A DNA stretch of 64,000 nucleotides from Orientallactaga sibirica (lineage: Eukaryota; Chordata; Mammalia; Rodentia; Dipodidae): contig JAEOAD010000004.1 of NCBI GenBank assembly GCA_036365145.1, positions 50,495,001 through 50,559,000 on the forward strand. The letters are read 5' to 3'. This document shows positions 11,250 to 21,784 of the stretch, one piece after another. A program made the translations under genes and the position numbers. The notes under the pieces are model-generated. The model did not search any database. It was given only the letters and a program-made list of their open reading frames with translations, and had not been told where the DNA came from. Position 1 is the stretch's first letter, and every line of letters begins with the position of its first letter.

Positions 11250-11440
11250 GGCAGTTGAGACAATGATGAGATATTACTTCATACCTGTTATCAACAGCTA
11301 GAAAGGGTGCAGAAAAGGTGATTTTTTTTTTGTACACTGTTAGAGGAAGCAGAAATTATTATTATTAAAGCAAATAGCATAAAGGTTCTAACAATTAAAA
11401 GTAAAACTATCCTATGATAGCAATCATGCTGCTTGGAATA
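11250..11440 (+). mobile_element. LINE-1 3' relic (left part)
   Basis: 'ACAATGATGAGATATTACTTC' and 'CCTATGATAGCAATCATGCTG' match the L1 region just before the 3' end, in plus orientation. It continues at 12016 after an LTR insertion. Confidence 0.65.
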
Positions 11441-12015
11441 TGTTTGAATTAATCACTTTAGGGGAGGAAGGGTTTATTTTGGCTTACAGGTCCAGGTTAA
11501 CTCTAATCATAATGGGAAAGGCATGGTGGCAGGAGCTTGAAGCAGTGTGATGCAGGCTCATGGTGGGGAAACAGAAAGCAATGACTGCTGCTAGCTATCT
11601 CTTAAATTTAATATATTTTTTTCTTTCTTTGAAAGATAAAGAGAGAGAAAGAAAGAGACAAAGAGAGAGGGATGGAGGGGGGGATATATGGACATGTTAG
11701 GGCCTCTTGCTATTACAAATGAACTCCTGATCCATGTACCACCCATTATCTGGATCTGTGTGAGTTCTGGGGAATCGAATATGGACAACAGGTTTTGCCA
11801 GCAAGCAAGTTAAATTGCTGAGCCATCTCCCAGCCTAGCTACCTCCTCTTTATATATTGCAAGAATACAGACCATGAGATGGTGCCATCCACAATTAGGT
11901 TTTGTCCTCCCAAATCACTAACCTAATCTATAAAATTCCCCACAGACATAACCAGAGATTTGTTTCCATGGTGAATCTAAATCCTGTCAAGTTGACAACC
12001 AGAGATTAACTATCA
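11441..12015 (-). mobile_element. MaLR-like LTR nested in L1
   Basis: Begins TGTTTGAATTAATCAC and ends TAACTATCA. The section 'GGGGAGGAAGGGTTTATTTTGG' (first 20 bases shown as GGGGAGGAAGGGTTTATTTT) matches the reverse complement of MaLR LTR 3' ends. It is flanked by GAATA on the left and CAATA on the right, a possible 5-bp target duplication with one mismatch. It carries its own SINE insertion at 11601. Its later half does not match the MT/ORR1 pattern I know, so the exact family is unsure. Confidence 0.6.
11601..11836 (-). mobile_element. DIP/B2-like SINE nested in the LTR
   Basis: Reverse-complement SINE with a (GA)n tract and 'GAGCCATCTCCCAGCC' head. The target duplication is TAGCTATCTC on the left against TAGCTACCTC on the right. 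Confidence 0.9.
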
Positions 12016-12430
12016 CAATATTCAAAGTATATGAAATCAGTGTCAAAGACATATGCGCTCCTGTACTTACTGCAACATTATTTATAAAAGTCAAATCTGG
12101 AATCAGTTATTTAATGAACTAATAGATAAAGAAAGTATGGATGTATACACGTGTAAAGATGCAATTCAGTCTTTAAAGGGAAGAAAATTCTGTTATTTGA
12201 AACAATGTGGATGAATACTGACAACATATTAAATAGATAAGCCAAAAATATACACATAAATGTAACACAGGTCTCACTTACATATTGCATCTAAATTTTT
12301 ATGCTCAAAGAAACAAACATTAAAATTCCAGAGACCGGGACTTTGAGGGATAGGAAAGATGTTGATCAGAGAACACAACATTTCAGTTAGATGAGAGAAG
12401 TAAATTTACACACAAAACATAGTATCCATA
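12016..12430 (+). mobile_element. LINE-1 3' relic (right part)
   Basis: Resumes the L1 of 11250: 'GTCAAAGACATATGCGCTCC', 'GCAACATTATTTATAAAAG' and 'GAAACAATGTGGATGAATAC' occur in the order of L1 ORF2 C-terminus and 3' end. Same strand as the left part. Confidence 0.7.
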
Positions 12431-13744
12431 TTTAATCGCAATTCATTTCACTCTTCAAAACAAATAAAAGTAGATTTTAAGTTTTGTTACCATAAAAACT
12501 GACAAGTACTAAGGTATTTATGTTAGTTTGATTTATACATTCCACAGGGTTCAACATATATCAAAACATTGTTTTATGTCACAAATACATATGTTACTTA
12601 TTTAAAAAACATCAAAATGAGTTTATATGAAAAAGCTGTGCTTTATCAACTATTAAAACCGCATGAAAATAGAACTGTATTCTATTTCTGTGTTTTCTAG
12701 CCTCTCTTGGAGTCAATTAATTTTTCTTAAGTGCTAGCTATGTGTCTGGCTTTAAATTGATAATGATGGTTTCAAATGTAGATTAGGATATTCCTGTGAC
12801 CTGAAGACATTTAAAAAACAAAACTATTATTATAAAGCTTATTTGTAAATATATCTAATTAACATTTCATGTCTACATTATCTATTAACATAATTATATA
12901 TGATTGTTTCCTTAGACATATACATTGCATTACACATAGGACTGTGTATGAATTCAAGATATGACATTCTTTGGTAAAACATATAATAATTAAATACAAT
13001 ATTATCTAAATTTTTCTATCTCGTGAAACTTCTTTTCAAACTTTCTTCATAACTTTTATTTCTGGGTTGTTTTCATCAATATTAAGCTGAATGCCATTAA
13101 ATTTTGTACTCTGAGTGTTTATATTTCTACAATTATTAAATTCTTCCTCTGATATGACTTTTATTACAAAGTGTAGTCTTATGTATCCAAACAATTTTCA
13201 ATTTTTAAGCATGGCTACTAAAATGGCATTTAAAAAACAGCAGTATTGATATTGAAAATATTGCTTGGTATTTATGTATATGAGGTTATCTCATAGAAAT
13301 GGAAGTGTCATTTATGTGCTAAACCACAGACTCACTCTTTACAAAAAATTAGTCCACTGTTCTTTCATATTACAAGACATCTTGTAATTTTACCACTTCA
13401 TTAGCAGGAGCTTTTGCTTTGACATTGCTTAAAATTGCTTCTAATAGGCATCCTGGGAATGGTCTATTCTGAGTGGTTTTATCCTGGACATTTCATTATA
13501 GATTAAGCTTATTTAAAGTAACCTCATAAATGGTGATTTAAATAGAAATCACTTTAAACCTAAGTATCATAATTTTAAAGCTTCATTTACAAATAAAACT
13601 AACAGGTGCATAATACAGACACTACATGCTTATTTTAGATATCATCATATTCCCACTCAAGAAGAAATGTGTGATTGTCTTTGAAAATACTGATTTTGAT
13701 GTCACTTGATTTTTAAATGGTTCAAGCTTTAATTAATCTCTCTC
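12431..13744. other. Unannotated AT-rich DNA
   Basis: About 1.3 kb of very AT-rich sequence with no recognised element. Possibly decayed L1. Confidence 0.5.
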
Positions 13745-13745
13745 T

Positions 13746-13747
<2 letters not shown>

Positions 13748-13791
<44 letters not shown>
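13748..13791. repeat. (TA)n microsatellite
   Basis: About 21 TA units after a short CT run. Confidence 0.95.
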
Positions 13792-13793
<2 letters not shown>

Positions 13794-13835
13794 TTAGCAA
13801 GTAATCTAATAACATAGGACTTTATACAAGATATA

Positions 13836-13840
13836 TTTTT

Positions 13841-13872
<32 letters not shown>

Positions 13873-14065
13873 GAGAGAGCAAGAGAGAAAGAGGCAGAGA
13901 TAGATATATATAGAGAGAGAGAACCAGGGCCTTCATCAACTGCAAATGAACTCTAGATGCATGTGCTACCTTGGGCATCTGGCTTATGTGGGTCCTGGGG
14001 AATCAAACCTAGGTTCTTTGGCTTTGTAGGCAAGTGCCTTAATAGCTGAGCCATTTCCCTAGCCC
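13836..14065 (-). mobile_element. DIP/B2-like SINE
   Basis: Reverse-complement full SINE with (ATTT)n, (GA)n and the head complement. The target duplication is ATACAAGATAT against ATACATGATAT on the two sides. Confidence 0.9.
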
Positions 14066-14500
14066 TATACATGATATGTTGTATTAGAACCTCCTTACAA
14101 TTATTTGTACTTAAATGTTATTTATTTATGCAATCCATTTGGTTTCACTGGTGAATTCTTCTAAACATCTAAGGAAAAGTGATCATCAATTCTTCCAAAA
14201 GATTTCTAAAAATGAAGAAAAGGGAATATTTCCTAATTCATTCTATGTGGCTAGCAGTCTAATCATGTAAAAGTCAGATGTGGTCAACATAAGCAAATGA
14301 TAGGCATATGTATTTTATGAATATGGACTAAAACTTTTCAAGAAAATATTATTGAATTAAATACAAAGTATAAAAGATTATAAATCATGAAGAAATTGGA
14401 TTTATTTGAGTAATACCAAGTTGGATCAACACCTAAATTCAATTAGTAAAGTATACTCTATCAACAGAACAAAAACTCACTCATTTTAAAATTGTTTTAT
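14066..14500. other. Unannotated AT-rich DNA
   Basis: Nothing recognised. Confidence 0.5.
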
Positions 14501-14501
14501 T

Positions 14502-14790
14502 GGGCTGGAGAGATGGCTTAGCGGTTAAGGCGCCTGCCTCCTATGCCTAAGAACGCTGGTTCCAATCTCCAGTGGTTCCAATCTCCAGGTCCCACGTTTA
14601 GCCAGATGCAGTGACGCAAGGGCGCAATGCCGCACTTGACCACAAGGGGGGGCACGCATCGGGATTTCGTTCTCAGCAGCTGAGACACTGCTGGTGCGTC
14701 CATCTCTTGTCTTCCTCTCTCTCTCTATCTCTTTCTCTCTCTTTCTCTCTCCCAAAAAAATAAAAATAAATAAAAATAAATAAAAATAAA
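14502..14790 (+). mobile_element. DIP/B2-like SINE, long variant with inserted segment
   Basis: Same head as the common SINE but with three differences: a duplicated GGTTCCAATCTCCA (both copies present near 14559-14587), an extra segment with GTGACGCAAGGGCGCAAT between the GCCAGATGCA box and the ACAAGGGGG box, and TCAGCAGCTGAGACACTGC in place of the usual AGTGGCTGGAGGCCCTGG. The copy at 37951-38231 shares all three, so this is a true subfamily. It is more CpG-rich than neighbours, suggesting a young age. Confidence 0.88.
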
Positions 14791-14809
14791 ATATTAAAAT
14801 ATGTTTTAT

Positions 14810-14965
14810 TATGAACTTTACTGTATGAACAAATTGTGTACTAGCCACATTCCTCTTGTGTTATCTTATTATGTTCCCTCTCCCCCACCTCTGTTCCACT
14901 GAGGGCCCTCCTGAGACCATTCACCATGGGGTTATAAAGGCATCAGTTAGGCTCTGGGGGTGGAA
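14810..14965 (-). mobile_element. Possible L1 3' UTR fragment
   Basis: A pyrimidine-rich stretch with 'TTCCCTCTCCCCCACC' and 'GAGGGCCCTCCTGAGACC' resembles a reversed L1 3' UTR, but I cannot match it to the other copies in the window. Confidence 0.35.
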
Positions 14966-15104
14966 AGGAACAATGCCTCAGAATACCAAAAATAAATATG
15001 ACAAAACCAACATATCACTGTCATATCAACAAATTTGCAATATATGGAAACTTATCCATCCTTAAAAGGCATATTTAATACAAAAAAAAAAAAAAAAAAA
15101 ACTG

Positions 15105-16200
15105 GTATTCTTCCCTAAGATCAAGAAAAGCAGAAAGATATCTACTCTTGCTGTTGCATTCAATGAGAGAACTTAATGCTCAGGCAGGATAACTAGCAAA
15201 AAATAAAGCAATCCACACTGGGAAGAAATAAAGCTATCTCTTTCTGCAGTTCTTTCATTTACACAATCCCATGAATTCCATTGCAAATAATATTCAAACT
15301 AATAAATGATCTAAGTTTAAAAATATTGCATAATACACTATCAGCAGTCAAAAGACATCTCTACATATACTAGCAATGAGCAATCCGAGACTAACGTTAA
15401 GGAAACTATAATAGCTTCAAAATAAAACAATTAGAAATAATGTTAACAGTAAATTATAAAACATCTGCTCTGAAAATAAAAAAAATCTATTGCAAGCAAT
15501 CAAAGATATAGAAATGATCAATGCACACATCTCAACACCATCAGCCCATTGAAAACATAACCACTGAACACCATGACTTATGTAGTTATAACAACAAATA
15601 GATTATAACTGGTTTTTGTGAAGACATGAAGAAACTTGACTCCTAATACATTACTAATACTAGTGTAAAACAGTGTGAGAGGTGCTTTGAAAAGGGTCTG
15701 CAATTGCCTAAAGAGCTTAAGCATAGAGTTACCATGTTATTCAGCAATTCACCTTGAAGATATATTACCAAGAATAATAAAAACATATACCCACACAAAA
15801 GCTAAAGCATTAATGTTGTTAAGGATATTATTCACAATAGGCAAATAAGGGGCTAGACATATGACTCAGTGGTTCAAGGCATTTGCCTTGCACTTGCAGA
15901 GGCTAGAGGCCCAGGTACAACATTCTCTCTCCTTCTCTCTATCTTTCTCTCTCTCCCTCCCTTTCTCTCTTTCTTAAATAAAAATGAATTAAAAATAATT
16001 GAAAAATAGCCAAATAGTGAAACAACACAGATACCCCATGGACTAATGAATGGTTACAAAAATATGTTAGACTCACACAATAGAATATTATTTGGAAATT
16101 AACAGAAATGAAATGTTAACACTTGCTACAACATACATAAATCTTGAAGATCTTATGATATGTGAAAGAAAGAAGTTACAAAAGATCACATTTTAGATAA
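15105..16200 (+). mobile_element. LINE-1 ORF2/3' relic, old
   Basis: Blocks such as 'GATCAAGAAAAGCAGAAAG' near 15120, 'AGAACTTAATGCTCAGGCAG' near 15169, 'ACCATGTTATTCAGCAATTC' near 15731, 'GGACTAATGAATGGTTAC' near 16039 and 'AATAGAATATTATTTGG' near 16080 follow L1 ORF2 to 3' end order. Frames are broken throughout. It is interrupted by a deleted SINE at 15849. Confidence 0.7.
15849..15985 (+). mobile_element. DIP/B2-like SINE, internally deleted
   Basis: Head GGGGCTAGACATATGACTCAG joined directly to AGAGGCTAGAGGCCCAGG and the CT tract. The central body (GCCAGATGCACAAG region) is missing, so it is about 100 bp shorter than its relatives. Confidence 0.8.
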
Positions 16201-16204
16201 TTCT

Positions 16205-16342
16205 AGAATCTAGGATGTTAGCACATGCCTGTGGTCTAAGAACGTGGGAGGTAGAGGCATGAGTGTCTCAAGTACAAGGCTAACATGGACTACTTAGTGA
16301 ATTTAAGATTGACATGGGATACATAGAAAGATCCTGTCTCAA
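16205..16342 (+). mobile_element. B1 SINE, diverged
   Basis: 'TGTTAGCACATGCCTGTGG', 'GTGGGAGGTAGAGGCATGAG' and 'AGATCCTGTCTCAAAAAC' mark a mutated B1. Confidence 0.72.
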
Positions 16343-16378
16343 AAACTATCATGTTCATATTTATTAAAAACCTAAGTG

Positions 16379-16611
16379 GGGCTGGAGAAGATGGCTTAGT
16401 GGTTAAGGCATTTGCCTGCAAACCCAAAGGACTTTGGTTTGATTCCCCAAGACCTACGTAAGCCAGATGCCCAAGGAGGCATATGCATCTGGAGTTCATT
16501 TGCAATGGCTGGAGACCCTACTGTGCCCATTCTCTCTCTTTCTCTCTCTCTTTTCTGTGTGTGTGTCTCATACTCTCTTTCTCTCTCAAATAAATACATA
16601 AAATATTTTTT
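16379..16611 (+). mobile_element. DIP/B2-like SINE
   Basis: Complete SINE with a perfect 13-bp target duplication AAAAACCTAAGTG at 16366-16378 and 16612-16624. Confidence 0.95.
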
Positions 16612-16624
16612 AAAAACCTAAGTG

Positions 16625-17671
16625 ATTTTATTTATATTAATGTGAAGAATAGACAAAACTACAGGTATAGAAAGAAGCATAGTGGTTCCTTAAGGCTGTA
16701 GGACTTGGGGTGAAATAGGAAATAAGTGGGAAAAGATAGAGTTTCTTTGGGAATGATAAAAATGCTCTAAAAATTGATTTTATGTTTGCACAACTGGTAA
16801 ACACACTAAAAGAATTTTTCAAGACCTGGAAACACTTTAAAATAAACTTTTGAAAAAAAGTTTATGGAAATAACTAAGTGTGAGCCTATATGAAGATGCA
16901 ATTTTATGAAAAGTTATACTCTCTTTCCACATAAGGAGAAACATTACAATAATTGCCATTTTCAAATGTTACCATTTCAGGAATCATTAAGCTGAATTGT
17001 TGCAATTCCTCAAAATCAGTCTTCTAAGTTGATTATTGTCCTTTTATTTTGTAGAAAATGGATTTCTTTCCTAATTTTATTGAGTTGATTTCCTGCTCTT
17101 CAAAAGGTAAATGGCAGTGCATAAAGAACAAATAATGCTGATTTTTTCTGATAATCTTTTGTGTTTGATTCCAGGCTAAATGACTCTAAGAACAATTTTT
17201 CACTGGTTTTGTGAAAATGAATTTTCCTTTACAGCTTTCTGCCTTCTGTAAGGGATGCACAAACTTCAGGCTGGAGACTCTGAGAGACAAAATGAGCCAT
17301 ATTGCCAAATGGAGTGTCAGTGTAAATCCAAATTTAAATATTCAGCTGAAATATAATACATATTCCAAGTTTTTATAGCAGTTACAACACAGCAAATGTT
17401 TTACTATTGCAAGTGTTTTATTTTTAATCCCAAAGCATGAGATGCTCAGAGGATATGAACACTTCCCAAGCAGTATGTCAAGAATGCCTGGGATGGAGGA
17501 GCAGCTGTGTCTACAGTAACAACTCACATTTTCAGGAACCAGGCAGCACTCAGCCTTCTGGAATCACCTGACCCTCAGCACCTGCTCATGGGTAGTAATT
17601 CAGACAAGGGTGTGCTGGGATGTATGGATTGTATATACAAGATTTGATTATTGGCTTTTCCAGAAGCCAGG
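16625..17671. other. Unique-looking DNA, possible decayed exon signals
   Basis: No repeat recognised over about 1 kb. A stretch near 17043-17107 has a polypyrimidine tract plus AG on one side and AG|GTAAAT on the other, the bare signals of an internal exon, but the enclosed frame is short and unrecognised. Confidence 0.4.
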
Positions 17672-17687
17672 AGACCTAGGCATTTTT

Positions 17688-17918
17688 TAAAATATTTTAT
17701 CATTTATTTATTTATTTGAGAGAGAGAGATACAGAAATAGGCAGGTAGAGAGAGAGAGAGAATGGGTGCACCAGGGCCTCCAGCTATTGCAAACGAACTC
17801 CAGATGCATGCACCCCCTTGTGCATCTGGCTTACGTGGGTCCTGGAGAATCGAGCCTCGAACCGGGGTCCTTAGGCTTCATAGGCAAGCGTTTAACCGCT
17901 AAGCCATCTCTCCAGCCC
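17688..17918 (-). mobile_element. DIP/B2-like SINE, young copy
   Basis: Reverse-complement full-length SINE with a perfect 16-bp target duplication AGACCTAGGCATTTTT at 17672-17687 and 17919-17934. It is very similar to the copy at 7411 (same CGAACCGGGGTCCTTAGG block), pointing to a shared recent source. Confidence 0.95.
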
Positions 17919-17960
17919 AGACCTAGGCATTTTTGATAGTCATTTGCTTACATACCTTCT

Positions 17961-18194
17961 TTTTTAATTTTTAATTTTTTTTTTATTTTAGAGAAAGTGA
18001 GAGGGAGACAGACAGAGAGAGACAGAGACAGAGAAAGACAGAGAGACAGAGAGAGAATTGGTGTGCCAGGGTCTCAGTCATTGAAATTGAACTCCAGAAT
18101 CTTGCATCTGGCTTACATGGGATCTGAAGAGTCAAATTTGGATCCTTAGACATTGCAGGCAAGCGCCTTAACCACTAAGGCATCTCTACAGCCT
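17961..18194 (-). mobile_element. DIP/B2-like SINE
   Basis: Reverse-complement SINE with a (GACAGA)n-rich tract. The target duplication is TTGCTTACATACCTTCT against TTGCTTACACACTTTCT. It sits only about 30 bp from the SINE at 17688, in the same orientation. Confidence 0.88.
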
Positions 18195-18533
18195 TGCTTA
18201 CACACTTTCTAAAATAGCACAATCAACATAAAACCCTTTAGAGAATTTATATTTAAATTTAGTGAGGGAGTAGAAAATGGACCTTTTTCTATCTATTGTA
18301 TGAGCTAACTTCACCTCATTCTTTCCCTTATGCATAAATGGCTTTCATGGTGTACAGCCTTCACAGTTGTGTGGGAGTGATACTGTGCATGATCACACAA
18401 ATGAAACCTAGTAAGGCACATGTTCTTTCAATTATTTTCAAAGACATTTTAAGACCAAAACACCCACAGTGCTGTAAAATAAACTTTAACTCAACATGCA
18501 GAATCTTGCCCTGGTAGAAATAACATTGAAGGA
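18195..18533. other. Unannotated DNA
   Basis: Nothing recognised in this interval. Confidence 0.5.
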
Positions 18534-18542
18534 CTATCTTAG

Positions 18543-18787
18543 ATTTGCTTTTCAATATTTTTCTATGAGAAAGACAGAAATAGTGAGAGAGAGAAAGAGA
18601 AAATTGGTACACCAGGGCCCCTAGACACTACAGTCGAATTTCAGATGTGTGTGCCACCTTTGCACATGCATAACCTTCTGTGCATGTATCACCTTGTGCA
18701 TGTGGCTTATGTAGGTACTGGGGAGTCAAACCTGAGTCCTTATGATTAGCAGGCAAGCACCTTAACCACTAAGCAATCTCTCCAGTC
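18543..18787 (-). mobile_element. DIP/B2-like SINE with internal tandem duplication
   Basis: Flanked by CTATCTTAG at 18534-18542 and 18788-18796. Inside, the GTGCCACCTT/TGTGCATG box of the body is present about three times (18650-18712), an expansion not seen in other copies. Confidence 0.88.
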
Positions 18788-18909
18788 CTATCTTAGTTAT
18801 TTTAATATATACTATGTCATGCTTATATTTATAATAGGTTGCTTAGAATTAAGACAGGGATGAAAATCATATATATTTCTTTGTTTATGTGTTTGCATAC
18901 TTGAAAAAC

Positions 18910-19135
18910 AAGTGCAAATGACTCAGGAGATAGCTCAATTGGTAAACTGCTTGCCTTGTAAGCATGAGGGCTTGAGTTTGATCCCAAGAAGGCATTTGAG
19001 AAAAAACAAGGCATGATGGTGCAGACTTGTAGTCTCAGCACTGGGCAGGCAGAGAAGAATGATCTGGGGGTTCATTGGCCAGAATATCCAGCCTATTTGG
19101 CAAGTTTCAATTAGATGAAATACCCTGTCTCAATA
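18910..19135 (+). mobile_element. B4 SINE (ID-B1 composite)
   Basis: An ID-like left half ('GGAGATAGCTCAATTGGTAA', 'GAGTTTGATCCCAAG') is joined to a B1-like right half ('GGCATGATGGTGCAGACTTG', 'ACCCTGTCTCAA'). This is the standard B4 architecture. Confidence 0.75.
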
Positions 19136-19182
19136 TGTGAATAAGACTCGAGAAGAGTGACACCTGCTTTTGTCCTTTGCCT

Positions 19183-19183
<1 letters not shown>

Positions 19184-19224
<41 letters not shown>

Positions 19225-19258
19225 CACACACATACACACACACATACAACACCCCACA
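19184..19258. repeat. (CA)n microsatellite
   Basis: Long CA run with few interruptions directly after the B4 element. CA tracts of this kind often form Z-DNA in vitro. Confidence 0.93.
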
Positions 19259-19399
19259 CAACCCTTGCCCCACCCTTGAACATGTTCATGCACATACACA
19301 CAAAAACCAAGTACAAAAGGCTACAATAAATTTATTATGTCACATAAGCAATGAAAAATTAGTCATACCTAAATTAAGGATATCAGCTATTTGTACACT

Positions 19400-19560
19400 T
19401 CTTCATTTATTGATTCATTCATTCTCCACACACTCATTGAATGCTTACCACGTACTATACAGGAATGTGAAAATATAATGATGAAAAGTATCACATACAG
19501 TTTCTGTTTTACAATAGCAAACCTAGTGCAGGAGGAAGGGTAAGTAACAATGTCATAAAT
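19400..19560 (-). mobile_element. Possible L2 3' end relic
   Basis: 'TCATTCATTCTCCACACAC' followed by 'ACTCATTGAATGCTTACCACG' resembles the reverse complement of the L2 3' end. Decayed. Confidence 0.45.
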
Positions 19561-20461
19561 GTAATGTTCACAGCTCAAATAAGCCTCAGCTTCTCCATTG
19601 CACTCTGAAGCTTTACCATGGTCCTAGGCTCAAGTCTTGGCTAGGGAAAGTTCCAACAAAGTGAGTTCAGCCACTTCCTTCAGAAATGAAATAGAAAAGT
19701 AATGGTGGGAAGAGAGAAAGAAAACCAATTTATCCATACTAGGAAGATGGAGGCAATCAAGTATCTCAGGGTATTGATGTGAGCTTTTGATTTAAAGAGA
19801 GGAAGAATTTTAACATGGGACAAGTAGTATACCTAGCTAAGCACTCTTGCCCAGACTGGTCTGCTTGGTAATTATTTGAGTCAATATGACTCTGGAAAAG
19901 TGATTATCTTTTTTCATCATGAGGGGTATTTCAGTTCCCATGAGTACTCCTGCTGAGGGGGGCAGCCTTAGCTCCTGTCATGGGGTAATTGGCCCCTGAC
20001 TTGAATGGACAGTCTCACTCTAGCGTGATCTACTCTCAGGGCTCCCATCTCCTGGAAGCTAAAGTAACCATAGGTTTAGAGCCATGACTAGAGACTTCTA
20101 GACATCATTACAGAGGGTCTAGAAAAATACTTTGTCAAATCTGTCCGTTAAATATCCCTCCAAATAGTGCATACATCTTGGTCACTCTCACGTTGGTCAT
20201 CAGTGCTGAATAGAAATAAAATAGGTTAAGTAAATTTCCATCGAATCAATCCTGTGGTACTAGTTTTTAGGCAGATAGCTCTTAACTGACTACCATGTTT
20301 AGGTGTAGAGGAGCAGGGCTCCGACTCAGATACAAGGCAAAGGTAAGAGGCAAAGTAAAGGCAGAGATGCTAAATCTGGCCTGCTTTAATGTACCCATTG
20401 GGAGCTGAAGGCAAAACAAGCTCCCAAATTCTTGTTAGATAAGCACAAAATAAACAAAATT
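19561..20461. other. Unannotated DNA
   Basis: About 0.9 kb of unique-looking sequence of intermediate GC content with no recognisable gene, repeat or RNA. Confidence 0.5.
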
Positions 20462-20780
20462 TAGAGGCAAGGGGAATGGCTCTACCAGTGAATTGCTTTC
20501 TATGAAAACATAAGGTCCTAAGCACCCAGGTACAAACCAGGCATAGCAGCATGTGCCTGAAATCCAAGCCCTGGGGCAGCAGAGACAAGAGCACACATAA
20601 GGCTTGCATGTCCAGCCGAACTGGTGAGATCTAGGTACCTTGAGAAGCCCTGTCTCAATAATAATAATAATAATAATAACAACAACAATAATAAAGATGG
20701 AGGATGACTGAGGAAGACACCTGGCATCAATCTCTAACCTCTGCACACACACGAACCTGTACACACGTGTGTGCCTTCAC
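20462..20780 (+). mobile_element. B4-like composite SINE
   Basis: ID-like start ('GAATGGCTCTACCAGTGAAT'), then B1-like middle ('CAGGCATAGCAGCATGTGCC', 'GAAGCCCTGTCTCAA'), an (AAT)n tract at 20657-20693 and a CA-rich tail. A younger B1 is inserted at its 3' edge. Confidence 0.65.
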
Positions 20781-20793
20781 ACACTAACTTTCT

Positions 20794-20960
20794 TTTTTTT
20801 TTTTTTTTTTTTTTTGGTTTTTCGAGGTAGGGTCTCACTCTAGCTCAGGCTGACCTGGAATTAACTATGTATTCTCAGGGTGGCCTCGAACTCATGGTGA
20901 TCCTCCTACCTCTGCCTCCCAAGTGCTGGGATTAAAGGCGTGCGCCACCACGCCCGGCGA
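20794..20960 (-). mobile_element. B1 SINE, young copy
   Basis: Near-consensus reverse-complement B1 ending CACCACGCCCGGC, with a long poly-T (poly-A tail) at 20793-20815. A perfect 14-bp target duplication CACACTAACTTTCT lies at 20780-20793 and 20961-20974. Confidence 0.96.
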
Positions 20961-21044
20961 CACACTAACTTTCTATCCTAAGACATTCACACATACTATT
21001 CACACACAGAATTTTTTTAATAAAAAATATGCTGTCTTGTGAAC

Positions 21045-21432
21045 CTGGTATCAGCACAAGGGTGAAGGAGATAGACACAAAGAACACTCAACTCCTACTA
21101 AACCAGAAATCCAGAGATGCAGAGGACCCCAAGACCTCATCACTGCAGTAGACCTAAAATAAATCCAACATGGCTCAGGGAAAATTGCAGAAGAGGGGGC
21201 GGAAAGATTGTTAGAGCCACAAGTCGGGACACTATGCACACAGATATTGCCTCTACCCCATAACTGATGCATACCCCCACTATGAACCATCCACAATCCA
21301 CATGGGGATAACTGGCATCTCCAACGAAGAAGGTCCCTTTGGAGAGAGGAGGACAGGGAGGAGGCTAAAGATGGTACCAGAATGTGCTGTTTACACACTG
21401 AGTATGTACATAACTAATAAAGAAAAAATATT
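21045..21432 (+). mobile_element. LINE-1 3' UTR
   Basis: Contains 'CAACTCCTACTAAACCAG', 'AGAGGGGGCGGAAAG' and 'GAGGACAGGGAGGAGG' in the same order as the copies at 246 and 22.7 kb. The 115-residue minus-strand frame inside it is an accident. Confidence 0.75.
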
Positions 21433-21784
21433 CTGTCTTATTTCAGTATGTCTCCAGTGCTTATAGAGGTTTCAATTGCATAGTGGTAAATCTTGGATGA
21501 CTGAATAAATATACCATGGAGAGATCAGAGCTATAAAATGGAGTTTGAAGCAATTGTATACAGATAGTTTTTGATAGAAAGAATACAGAGTGGACAAAGA
21601 ATGTGAGTTTTGAGGAATTCTTACATATAGTGTTCGGTTAGAAGATCAACAGCTCATTGTAGGTGCTAACTGCATTCTGGCACTGGGAGTTACAGGCCAT
21701 CACCAAGGGAAAGTACAGAAGCAAAAGAAAGAAATTAGAAAAAAAAAGAAAGAAAACAAAGAAAGAAACTGGAGAAATTTAAGT
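21433..21784. other. Unannotated DNA
   Basis: No family recognised. An A-rich (GAAA)n-like patch lies near 21720-21770. Confidence 0.45.

Noticed and set aside
14525..14848. 107-residue minus-strand frame with arginine-glutamate repeats
   Set aside because: Translation of the SINE CT tract and tail; similar repeats occur at 648, 16396, 26510, 27592 and 29844.
21051..21398. 115-residue minus-strand frame
   Set aside because: Antisense to an L1 3' UTR whose other copies do not keep the frame open.
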